A model generated the notes under the pieces. The model saw nothing but the letters and a program-made list of their open reading frames with translations, did no database searches and was not told the origin of the DNA. Shown one piece after another: positions 55,789 through 63,424 of a stretch of 64,000 bases of DNA (position 1 is the first letter of the stretch; every line of letters begins with the position of its first letter). The stretch comes from Thiofaba sp040751855. Its GTDB lineage: Bacteria; Pseudomonadota; Gammaproteobacteria; Halothiobacillales; Halothiobacillaceae. The position numbers were made by a program, and so were the translations under genes. The stretch is taken from the NCBI GenBank assembly GCA_040751855.1, contig JBFMGA010000009.1:62001-126000 (forward strand), written 5' to 3'.

Positions 55789-56043
55789 TTGTGGCCGCCG
55801 AACCTATCCGACACGGTGCGGGTTGAACTTGCTCTTGCGTCCAAGGCGATTGTGGAGGCGAGGGCGAAGGCGAATCAGGGAACAAGGACTGACATTCCAC
55901 TTAATTCAGCGGAATGTATTCAGCCAATCGAAACCCGCCAAGTGATCGCAGACATGGCAGGCGTAGGCAAGGACACCGTGCGCAAGGTGGAGGCAATGGT
56001 TGCCAACAGTTTCCATGGTGGATTAGCCCCTAGCATCCGCTAA
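55789..56043 (+). CDS. ParB/KorB-like DNA-binding fragment
   Basis: 84 residues: LSDTVRVELALASKAIVEAR, AKANQGTRTDI and QVIADMAGVGKDTVRKVEAM. This is the helix-turn-helix region found in larger ParB-like and DNA-methylase proteins of mobile elements. The N-terminal nuclease-type domain is absent, so it is probably a truncated gene at the element's edge. Ends where the right arm repeats begin. Confidence 0.5.
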   Translation: MWPPNLSDTVRVELALASKAIVEARAKANQGTRTDIPLNSAECIQPIETRQVIADMAGVGKDTVRKVEAMVANSFHGGLAPSIR

Positions 56044-56064
56044 CTTGTTCCCAACTTGTTCCCA
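56043..56064. repeat. Two tandem 11-bp arm-type repeats
   Basis: ACTTGTTCCCA twice, in the same orientation as the three copies at 50269-50301. About 67 bp inside the right att repeat. Confidence 0.7.
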
Positions 56065-56094
56065 GAACACCATCAACCGAAGCCACAAAGAAAA

Positions 56095-56122
56095 AGGGCT
56101 TAGGTATTTCTACCTAAACCCT
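56095..56122 (-). terminator. Element-borne terminator for tRNA-Arg
   Basis: AGGGCTTAGGTA (56095-56106) and TACCTAAACCCT (56111-56122), with T-run on the minus strand. It follows the restored tRNA 3' end and differs in sequence from the displaced terminator at 50066-50100. Confidence 0.75.
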
Positions 56123-56130
56123 TGATTTTA

Positions 56131-56176
56131 TTGGTGCGCCCGGAGCGATTCGAACGCCCGACCCTCTGGTTCGTAG
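56131..56176. repeat. Right attachment site within tRNA-Arg
   Basis: 46-bp partner of 50105-50150 with one mismatch (G here, T there). It covers the tRNA 3' end up to the anticodon loop. Confidence 0.9.
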
Positions 56177-56208
56177 CCAGATACTCTATCCAACTGAGCT
56201 ACGGGCGC
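56132..56208 (-). tRNA. tRNA-Arg (ACG)
   Basis: 77 nt with encoded CCA. GCGCCCG pairs with CGGGCGC; the anticodon loop CTACGAA gives ACG, read as ICG after deamination. Its 3' 46 nt come from the integrated element. Confidence 0.95.
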
Positions 56209-56235
56209 AAACATTGCCACAATGGCGTACAAAGA

Positions 56236-56310
56236 TGGCTCCCGAAGCTGGATTCGAACCAGCGACCAACGGATTAACAGTCCGCTGCGCTACCGCTGCG
56301 CCATTCGGGA
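56236..56310 (-). tRNA. tRNA-Asn (GTT)
   Basis: 75 nt with CCA. TCCCGAA pairs with TTCGGGA; the anticodon loop CTGTTAA gives GTT. 27 bp upstream of tRNA-Arg and probably cotranscribed. Confidence 0.95.
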
Positions 56311-56391
56311 ATGACTTTGTGGGGGCGCATTATAGGGAGTTAAGACTGGCTGTCAATGACTTTTGTTAAAAAATGATTACGCCATGGCCAA

Positions 56392-57573
56392 TCAGGCCAG
56401 CGCTGATGCCATACGGCGCATGGCTTCTTCGAGCTGGCTCATGGAAGTTGCATAGGACAAGCGCACATGCCCGGCGGCGCCAAAGGCCGAGCCGGGAACC
56501 ACGGCAACGCCCGCGTCGTAGAGCAGTTTGTTGGAAAGCTCGATGTCATCCTTCATGCCCAAGCGCTGCATGGCCTGCTTCATGTCCGGGAAGCCATAAA
56601 AGGCGCCCTGGCTGGGCAGGCAGGCGACGCCAGGCATGGCATTGAGGGCATCGACCACAAAATCATGGCGTGACTTGAAGGCTGCGATCATCGGCGCAAT
56701 GCAGGCATCACCGCCTTCCAGCGCAGCCTGCGCCGCCACCTGTGAAATGGACGTGGGATTCGAGGTGCTTTGCGACTGCACATTGGCCATGGCATTAATC
56801 AGCTTGATCGCGCCCGCCGCATAACCGATGCGCCACCCGGTCATGGCGTAAGCCTTGGAGACCCCGTTGAGCACGACGGTGCGCTCATACAGATCCGGGC
56901 AGGCCATGACGATATTGCAGAACGTCTCGTCCGCCCAAAGAATTTTCTCGTACATGTCGTCGGTGGCGATCAGTACCTGTGGATGGCGGCGCAGGACTTC
57001 GCCCAAGGCCTCCAGTTCCTGGCTGGTGTAGGCCACGCCGGTGGGATTGGACGGGCTGTTGATGACGAACAGCTTGGTGCGCGGGGTGATGGCGGCTTCG
57101 AGCTGCTCCGGCAGCAGCTTGAAGCCTTGCGCCTGCTGGCATTCGACGATGACCGGCTTGCCGTCGGCGAGCAGCACCATGTCGGGGTAGGATACCCAGT
57201 AGGGCGCGGGGATGATGACCTCGTCGCCCGCATCCAGCAGCGACATGACCAGATTGTAGAAGCTCTGCTTGCCGCCGACGGAAACCAGGATCTGGTTGGG
57301 TGCGTAGTTGAGGTCGCTGTCGCGGGCGAATTTGTCGATCACCGCCTTTTTCAGGCTGGGAATGCCGTCCACCTGGGTATAACGGGTAAAGCCGCGATTG
57401 ATGGCATCGACGGCGGCATCGCGGATATGGCGCGGGGTGTCGAAATCCGGCTCGCCGGTGCCCAGGCTGATGATGTCGCGGCCTTCGGCCTTGAGCTTGG
57501 CGGCCAGGGCGGAAACCGCCAGGGTGGGCGAAGGCTTGATGCGTTGAACCCGGTGCGACAGATGAATGTCCAA
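56392..57573 (-). CDS. Aspartate aminotransferase, class I
   Basis: A 393-residue PLP enzyme. Fold-type I motifs: GTGEPDFDTPRHI, SVGGKQSFYNL, NSPSNPTGVAYT and the PLP lysine in LNGVSKAYAMTGWRIGY. The TTG at 57573 gives the family start (M)DIHLSHRVQRIKPSPT with GAGG 7 nt before; an ATG at 57594 adds 7 residues but has no ribosome site. Divergent from uvrB. Confidence 0.93.
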   Translation of the reverse strand: MDIHLSHRVQRIKPSPTLAVSALAAKLKAEGRDIISLGTGEPDFDTPRHIRDAAVDAINRGFTRYTQVDGIPSLKKAVIDKFARDSDLNYAPNQILVSVGGKQSFYNLVMSLLDAGDEVIIPAPYWVSYPDMVLLADGKPVIVECQQAQGFKLLPEQLEAAITPRTKLFVINSPSNPTGVAYTSQELEALGEVLRRHPQVLIATDDMYEKILWADETFCNIVMACPDLYERTVVLNGVSKAYAMTGWRIGYAAGAIKLINAMANVQSQSTSNPTSISQVAAQAALEGGDACIAPMIAAFKSRHDFVVDALNAMPGVACLPSQGAFYGFPDMKQAMQRLGMKDDIELSNKLLYDAGVAVVPGSAFGAAGHVRLSYATSMSQLEEAMRRMASALA

Positions 57574-57636
57574 GACGAAACCTCGAAAAAGCATGACAAA
57601 ACGTGATCTGCGGCATTTTAACGTAAGCTGCCCGGC

Positions 57637-59676
57637 ATGTCTGATACCTCTTCATCTACGATGTTCCAACTTATTTCCGACTATGCCCCCGCCGGCGACC
57701 AGCCGAGCGCCATCGCCCAACTGGTGGACGGCCTGAATGCCGGACTGGCCGGGCAGACCCTGCTCGGCGTGACCGGCTCGGGCAAGACCTTCACCATCGC
57801 CAACGTCATCGCCCGCGTGCAACGCCCGACGCTGGTATTGGTACATAACAAAACCCTGGCGGCGCAGTTGTATGGCGAAATGAAGGGCTTTTTCCCGCAT
57901 AACGCGGTGGAATACTTCGTGTCCTACTTCGATTATTACCAGCCGGAAGCCTATGTCGCCGCCTCGGATACGTTTATCGAAAAGGACTCCTCGGTGAACG
58001 AGCACATCGAGCAGATGCGCCTTTCCGCCACCAAGGCGCTGTTCGAGCGCAAGGACGTGATTATCGTCGCCACGGTGTCGTCGATTTACGGCCTGGGCGA
58101 CCCGGAGGCGTACATGCAGATGATTCTGCATCTGAAGCGCGGCGAGCGCATGGATCAGCGCGCCATCCTGCGCCGTCTGGCCGATATGCAGTACACGCGC
58201 AACGATCTGGATTTTCGTCGCGGGACGTTTCGTGTGCGCGGCGATGTCATCGACATCCACCCGGCGGAAAGCGACCGCGAGGCGGTACGTATCGAGCTAT
58301 TCGATGACGAGATCGAGCAGATCACCCTGTTCGATCCGCTGACAGGCGAAGTATTGCACCGCGTACCGCGCTACACGGTGTACCCCTCCAGCCACTTCGT
58401 CACCCCCAAGGAGCGCATTTTCAAGGCGATGGAGGCGATCAAGCTCGAACTGAAGGCGCGCTTGGCGGAACTGCGTGAGGCCGACCGCCTGGTTGAAGCA
58501 CAACGCCTGGAACAACGCACGCAGTTCGATCTGGAGATGATGGCCGAGCTGGGCTATTGCAGCGGCATTGAAAACTACTCGCGCTATCTCTCGGGGCGCG
58601 AGCCGGGGCTGCCGCCGCCCTGTTTGTACGACTACATTCCGCCCAATGCGCTGCTGGTGATCGACGAATCGCATGTCACCGTGCCCCAGGTCGGCGCCAT
58701 GTACAAGGGCGACCGTTCGCGCAAGGAAAATCTGGTGAATTACGGCTTCCGCCTGCCCTCGGCGCTGGACAACCGTCCGCTGCGTTTCGATGAATTCGAA
58801 CGCATGATGCCGCAAACGATTTACGTCTCGGCCACGCCGGCCAACTACGAGGCTGAACACAGCGGTCAGGTGGTGGAACAGGTGGTGCGCCCGACCGGGC
58901 TGGTCGATCCGCTGCTGGAAGTGCGCCCAGTGGCCACGCAGGTGGATGATGCGCTTTCCGAAATCAATCTGCGTGCGCAAAAGAACGAGCGCGTCCTGGT
59001 CACCACCCTGACCAAGCGCATGGCGGAGGACTTGACCGAATACCTGCACGAGCATGGGGTCAAAGTACGCTACTTGCACTCGGACATCGACACCGTGGAG
59101 CGCGTGGAGATCATCCGTGACCTGCGTCTGGGCATGTTCGACGTACTGGTGGGCATCAATCTCTTGCGCGAGGGACTGGACATCCCCGAAGTTTCGCTGG
59201 TCGCCATCCTCGATGCCGACAAGGAGGGCTTCCTGCGTTCCGAGCGTTCGCTGATCCAGACCATTGGCCGTGCGGCGCGCAATGTGAACGGCAAGGCGAT
59301 CTTGTACGCCGACAGGATCACCGATTCCATGCGCCGCGCCATGGACGAAACCGAACGCCGCCGCGCCAAGCAGATCGCCTTCAACCAGGCGCACGGCATT
59401 ACGCCGCAGGGCATACGCAAAAGCGTCGCCGACATCCTGGACAGCGGCTATGGCCGCGTTCCCGGCGCGCGTCCCGGCTCACAAAAAGAGAAGATCGCCG
59501 AAGATCAGGCTGCCTACCTTTCCCCCGACATGGCGGCGAAGAAAATCAAGAAACTGGAGCAAGAGATGTATGCCAAGGCGCGCAATCTTGAATTTGAAGA
59601 GGCTGCACGACTGCGTGACGAACTGATGCGCTTGCGTGAGCAAGTCTTTGGGCCGCAAGAAAGCCTGACGGCATGA
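57637..59676 (+). CDS. uvrB: Excinuclease ABC subunit B
   Basis: A 679-residue damage-recognition helicase of nucleotide excision repair. Walker A GVTGSGKTFT, the beta-hairpin YYQPEAYV, VIDESHVTVPQ (Walker B), IGRAARN and the C-terminal UvrC-binding coiled coil (IKKLEQEMYAKARNLEFEEA) are all present. No clear LexA box is seen in the short divergent promoter region. Confidence 0.97.
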   Translation: MSDTSSSTMFQLISDYAPAGDQPSAIAQLVDGLNAGLAGQTLLGVTGSGKTFTIANVIARVQRPTLVLVHNKTLAAQLYGEMKGFFPHNAVEYFVSYFDYYQPEAYVAASDTFIEKDSSVNEHIEQMRLSATKALFERKDVIIVATVSSIYGLGDPEAYMQMILHLKRGERMDQRAILRRLADMQYTRNDLDFRRGTFRVRGDVIDIHPAESDREAVRIELFDDEIEQITLFDPLTGEVLHRVPRYTVYPSSHFVTPKERIFKAMEAIKLELKARLAELREADRLVEAQRLEQRTQFDLEMMAELGYCSGIENYSRYLSGREPGLPPPCLYDYIPPNALLVIDESHVTVPQVGAMYKGDRSRKENLVNYGFRLPSALDNRPLRFDEFERMMPQTIYVSATPANYEAEHSGQVVEQVVRPTGLVDPLLEVRPVATQVDDALSEINLRAQKNERVLVTTLTKRMAEDLTEYLHEHGVKVRYLHSDIDTVERVEIIRDLRLGMFDVLVGINLLREGLDIPEVSLVAILDADKEGFLRSERSLIQTIGRAARNVNGKAILYADRITDSMRRAMDETERRRAKQIAFNQAHGITPQGIRKSVADILDSGYGRVPGARPGSQKEKIAEDQAAYLSPDMAAKKIKKLEQEMYAKARNLEFEEAARLRDELMRLREQVFGPQESLTA

Positions 59677-59731
59677 TTGCAGCCTTCATCATGCCCGCGT
59701 ATAAACGCGCGATTGCCTGAGATTCGACAAC

Positions 59732-60298
59732 ATGCCCAAAAAACTGTTTCGCCGCATGGCGCCCCATCCCGATACCCTGCGCGAGCACAAGTTCTTCCAG
59801 CGCTTCGCGCATATCCTGCACGATCCGAATCTGTGGCACTTTAACCGCCACTCGGTGGCGCGCGCCTTTGGCGCCGGGCTGTTCGCCGCTTTCCTGCCGA
59901 TCCCGTTTCAGAGTCCGATCGCCGCCGTACTCGCCATCTGGCTGCGCGCCAATCTGCCCATCGCCGTGCTCATGGTGTTCATCACCAATCCGTTGACCAT
60001 GGTCCCCATCGAACTTTCCGCCTACTGGCTGGGAACCTTCGTGATTCCGGGCGATTTCAAGCCCCTGCCGGAAAGCTTTGAGTGGAGCTGGATTTGGGAC
60101 AACCTCTCCTCCATCGGCCTGCCGCTGATCGTCGGACATTTCATGCTGTCGGTCATCACCGCCATTCTGGGCTACTGGGGCATTCAGGCTTTCTGGCGGA
60201 TTTATGTGATGCTTTACGTCAATCGGCGCAAACAACGCCCGCCGATTTCCAAGGAAAGCCCGTCCGCCGCGAATGGGGACGGCGACCCACTTCCATAA
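59732..60298 (+). CDS. DUF2062 membrane protein
   Basis: 188 residues with two to three hydrophobic segments. The family core is SVARAFGAGLFAAFLPIPFQ with ITNPLTMVP downstream. An N-terminal basic stretch and a hydrophilic tail flank it. Function unknown. It follows uvrB on the same strand. Confidence 0.82.
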   Translation: MPKKLFRRMAPHPDTLREHKFFQRFAHILHDPNLWHFNRHSVARAFGAGLFAAFLPIPFQSPIAAVLAIWLRANLPIAVLMVFITNPLTMVPIELSAYWLGTFVIPGDFKPLPESFEWSWIWDNLSSIGLPLIVGHFMLSVITAILGYWGIQAFWRIYVMLYVNRRKQRPPISKESPSAANGDGDPLP

Positions 60299-60341
60299 AC
60301 CCTGCTAACCTAGCAAATCTTTCAATTCGGAGCCGCGTGCA

Positions 60342-61382
60342 ATGAAGCACTTCACCTTTTCATTCTTCTTCACTGCGATCGCGCTAGGCATCGCCGCCTG
60401 GTGGGGCTATACCTCCGGCGGACTGGCCGGCGCTCTAGGCGCTCTCATGATCGCCGTCATTCTGAGCGTGATGGAGGTTTCGCTGTCCTTCGACAACGCC
60501 GTCATCAACGCTTCCGTGCTCAAAACCTGGGATCGCTTCTGGCAAACCATGTTTCTCACCGTCGGCATTTTCGTCGCCGTATTCGGCATGCGCCTGCTGT
60601 TCCCCTTGCTGATCGTCGCAGTGACCGCCGACGTGGGCATACTGGACGTATGGAGCATGGCGATCGATCGACCGGACGAGTACTCCGCCAAACTGATGGA
60701 GCATCACGGCGAAATTTCGGCCTTCGGCGGCATGTTCCTGCTACTGGTATTCCTCAACTACTTCCTGGACGAAGACAAGGACATCCACTGGATCAAGGTC
60801 ATTGAAGAAAAAGTCGGCGCACTGGGGCGCATCGACGCAGTTTCCGTCATGATCGCCCTGCTGGTGCTGGTCGGCTCAATGAGCATGGTCGAGGGCGATC
60901 ACCGCTTCGCCGTATTGGTGGCAGGCGTTTGGGGCATTCTCACCTACCTGCTGGTCAGCTTTCTTTCCGCCTTTCTGGAAAAGGAAGAGCATGACCCCGC
61001 CGTGGGACAAATGGTCAAGCGCGGCAGCATCGGTGCGTTTCTTTATCTGGAAGTGCTCGACGCCTCGTTCTCGTTCGATGGCGTCATCGGCGCATTCGCC
61101 ATCACCAAGGACATTGTCATCATCATGCTCGGCCTGGGCATCGGCGCCATGTTCGTGCGCTCCATGACCATCTATCTGGTGGAGCATGACACACTCAACG
61201 AATTCATATTCCTGGAACACGGGGCGCATTATGCTATCGGCGTGCTGGCGCTGATCATGATCGCCTCGATCAAGATTCACGTACCGGAAGTGCTGACCGG
61301 GCTGATCGGCGTGGCCTTTATCGCCGCCGCCATCGTGGCCTCGATCAAGCATCGACGCCAGCTTGAAACGGCTGAAAAATGA
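60342..61382 (+). CDS. DUF475 / TerC-superfamily membrane protein
   Basis: A 346-residue integral membrane protein with about nine helices. Acidic membrane motifs SLSFDNAVINASVL and DASFSFDGVIGAF are characteristic; in TerC relatives such Asp residues are thought to bind metal, with Mn export reported for some. First gene of the Ter-type cluster; terD follows 50 bp later. Confidence 0.88.
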   Translation: MKHFTFSFFFTAIALGIAAWWGYTSGGLAGALGALMIAVILSVMEVSLSFDNAVINASVLKTWDRFWQTMFLTVGIFVAVFGMRLLFPLLIVAVTADVGILDVWSMAIDRPDEYSAKLMEHHGEISAFGGMFLLLVFLNYFLDEDKDIHWIKVIEEKVGALGRIDAVSVMIALLVLVGSMSMVEGDHRFAVLVAGVWGILTYLLVSFLSAFLEKEEHDPAVGQMVKRGSIGAFLYLEVLDASFSFDGVIGAFAITKDIVIIMLGLGIGAMFVRSMTIYLVEHDTLNEFIFLEHGAHYAIGVLALIMIASIKIHVPEVLTGLIGVAFIAAAIVASIKHRRQLETAEK

Positions 61383-61432
61383 CCTGAAACCTACGAGAAG
61401 TTTTTCCAACCACCAACATGAGGTGATTTAGC

Positions 61433-62011
61433 ATGGCAATTAGTCTGAGCAAAGGCGGCAACGTCAGTTTGAGCAAAGAAGCCCCCGGCTTGACCACGGT
61501 CAAGCTGGGTCTGGGCTGGGATGTGCGCGCCACCGACGGCACGGATTTTGACCTGGATGCCAGCGCATTCATGCTCAAGGCCGATGGCAAGGTTCAGAGC
61601 GACAACGGTTTCATTTTCTACAACAACAAGACCTCAAGCGACGGCTCGGTCAACCATCTGGGCGACAACCGCACCGGCGAAGGCGACGGCGATGACGAAG
61701 TGATCAGCGTCGAGCTGGCCAAGGTTCCTGCGGAAATCGAAAAACTGGCTTTCAGCGTCACCATTCACGATGCCGCCGCACGCAAGCAAAACTTCGGCAT
61801 GGTGGCCAAGGCTTATATTCGCTGCATCAACGCGACCGATGACAAGGAAATCGCGCGCTTTGACCTCTCTGAAGACGGCTCCACCGAAACCGCCATGATC
61901 TTCGGCGAACTTTATCGCCACAACGGCGAGTGGAAGTTCAAGGCGGTCGGCCAAGGCTTCGCCGGCGGCCTCGGCCCGCTGGCCAGCCACTTTGGAGTCA
62001 ACGTCGGTTAA
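61433..62011 (+). CDS. terD: TerD-family stress protein
   Basis: A 192-residue single-domain TerD protein: MAISLSKGGNVSLSKEAPGL, calcium-type acidic sites DFDLDASAFML and GEGDGDDE, and the C-terminal FGELYRHNGEWKFKAVGQGF with GGLGPLASHFGV. TerD proteins bind Ca2+ and belong to tellurite/phage/colicin-resistance clusters. AGGTGA precedes the ATG. Followed by a terminator. Confidence 0.95.
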   Translation: MAISLSKGGNVSLSKEAPGLTTVKLGLGWDVRATDGTDFDLDASAFMLKADGKVQSDNGFIFYNNKTSSDGSVNHLGDNRTGEGDGDDEVISVELAKVPAEIEKLAFSVTIHDAAARKQNFGMVAKAYIRCINATDDKEIARFDLSEDGSTETAMIFGELYRHNGEWKFKAVGQGFAGGLGPLASHFGVNVG

Positions 62012-62031
62012 GACGTTTAGCTGCAAAACCT

Positions 62032-62058
62032 CTGCCCGCTGCTTGCGGGCAGTTTTTT
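62032..62058 (+). terminator. Terminator after terD
   Basis: CTGCCCGC-TGCTT-GCGGGCAG then six T. It implies that the next gene has its own promoter or is reached by read-through. Confidence 0.88.
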
Positions 62059-62069
62059 GTCCGGCGGGG

Positions 62070-62096
62070 CAATACGCAAGCGCCGCTTGCGTATTG
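62070..62096. repeat. 27-bp near-perfect palindrome before the TerD-vWA gene
   Basis: CAATACGCAAGCG and its exact complement with one base between, 27 bp upstream of the next start. Too symmetric for a terminator with no T-run; operator-like. Confidence 0.65.
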
Positions 62097-62122
62097 ATCT
62101 GCAAGCCGTCAAGGGAAACACC

Positions 62123-63418
62123 ATGCAACTTAATCGCGGTCAACGCAGCAAATTAAGTGAACTCAGCCGGGCGCACCCCCTGCGCGTCAGCGTCGAACTG
62201 CATGGCATCCAGGTCGATATCGCCTGTTTCGGTCTTGATGCGCAAGGCAAGCTCTCCGACGAGCGCTACATGCAGTTCTACAACCAGCCGCAAAGCCCGT
62301 GCATGGGCGTGCAGATGCAAGCCGCGTCTCACCCCGCACGCTTTGTCATCGACCTGGACAAACTGCCCGCACAAATCGACCGTCTGGTGTTCACTGCGGC
62401 ACTGGAGGGCGCAGGCACGATGCAGCAACTGCAACAGGGCAAGGTCAGCCTGGGCGGTGCGAACAGTGAAGACGCCAGCTTCGCTTTCAGCGGCAACGAC
62501 TTCAGCGGCGAACGCGCCGTGATGTTGCTCGAAATTTACCGCAAGGACGGCATCTGGCGCGTATCGGCCACAGGCCAGGGCTTCAACGGCGGCTTGGCCG
62601 CCCTGGTCAGGCATTTTGGCGGCGAAGTGGCTGAAGATCAGCCAGCGGCTCAGCCCGCGCCAACGCCCGCCCCGTCCGCGTCCCCGTCCGAGAGCGGCGT
62701 CCGTCAGGTTTCACTGGAAAAACGGGTGGAAAAGGAAGCGCCGCATTTGGTTAATTTAGCCAAAAAGGCGACCGTGACCCTTGCGAAGAAGGGGCTGCTT
62801 GACACCGCTGCAAGAGTGGGGCTGGTTCTCGACGCATCAGGATCAATGCGCCATCAGTACGCATCCGGAAAGATTCAAGAGCTGCTTAACCGTCTATTGC
62901 CCCTGGCACTGCATTTTGATGATGACGGAGCGTTGGACACTTGGGCTTTTGCTGACAAAACGCTGGCACTCCCTGCCGCTACAGCGAGCACGATACGAGG
63001 CTATGTTGAAGGAGTGAGCGGGGGCTGGAAAATCTGGATGCACAAAATCGCGCCCTGCATCAACAATGAGCCTGTCGCATTGAACACGGTAATAGAACAT
63101 TACAGAAACAAACCGAATTCAATACCCACCTATATTGTTTTCGTAAGCGATGGCGGCGTGAGTCAGAACAAAAAAATACAAAGCATCATTACTCAAGCCT
63201 CCAGCCTGCCTATTTTCTGGCAATTCGTAGGCATCGGCGGGAGAGGCTACGGAGTTTTGGAGCAACTGGATACCATGCAAGGACGTACTGTAGACAATGC
63301 CAATTTCTTCGCCATTGACGACTTGCATAGCATCAGCGAAGAAGAGCTTTATGAGCGGCTTCTAAATGAATTTCCCCAATGGATCAAAGAAGCTGCGAAA
63401 AAGGGGATCACGAGGTAG
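62123..63418 (+). CDS. TerD domain fused to a von Willebrand A domain (TerF-like)
   Basis: 431 residues. Residues 1-180 form a TerD-like domain whose acidic calcium loops are weaker than in terD (IACFGLDAQGKLSDERYM). A Pro/Ala linker (about 180-205) and a vWA domain (about 250-420) follow, with MIDAS start LVLDASGSM, a Thr in the second loop and FVSDGG. The Met at 62123 is taken since TerD homology starts there. Probably a protein-interaction scaffold of the Ter complex. Confidence 0.88.
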   Translation: MQLNRGQRSKLSELSRAHPLRVSVELHGIQVDIACFGLDAQGKLSDERYMQFYNQPQSPCMGVQMQAASHPARFVIDLDKLPAQIDRLVFTAALEGAGTMQQLQQGKVSLGGANSEDASFAFSGNDFSGERAVMLLEIYRKDGIWRVSATGQGFNGGLAALVRHFGGEVAEDQPAAQPAPTPAPSASPSESGVRQVSLEKRVEKEAPHLVNLAKKATVTLAKKGLLDTAARVGLVLDASGSMRHQYASGKIQELLNRLLPLALHFDDDGALDTWAFADKTLALPAATASTIRGYVEGVSGGWKIWMHKIAPCINNEPVALNTVIEHYRNKPNSIPTYIVFVSDGGVSQNKKIQSIITQASSLPIFWQFVGIGGRGYGVLEQLDTMQGRTVDNANFFAIDDLHSISEEELYERLLNEFPQWIKEAAKKGITR

Positions 63419-63424
63419 CCGACC

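Larger units (their letters stand above)
50105..56176. mobile_element. 6 kb integrative element in tRNA-Arg(ACG)
   Basis: Bounded by 46-bp direct repeats of the tRNA-Arg 3' end. Content: tyrosine integrase, YoeB-YefM, a second integrase remnant, AlpA regulator, small protein, ATPase, TubC-like small protein, ParB-like fragment. No relaxase, capsid or packaging gene is seen. The layout (integrase, AlpA, replication-type ATPase) recalls phage satellites or small integrative mobilisable elements. The integrase is at the end away from the intact tRNA. Confidence 0.88.

Noticed and set aside
55457..55900. 147-codon minus-strand frame at the right end of the element
   Set aside because: Antisense to the TubC-like gene for part of its length, no family features.
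57574..57636. LexA box in the uvrB promoter region
   Set aside because: No CTGT-N8-ACAG pattern in the 63-bp divergent gap.
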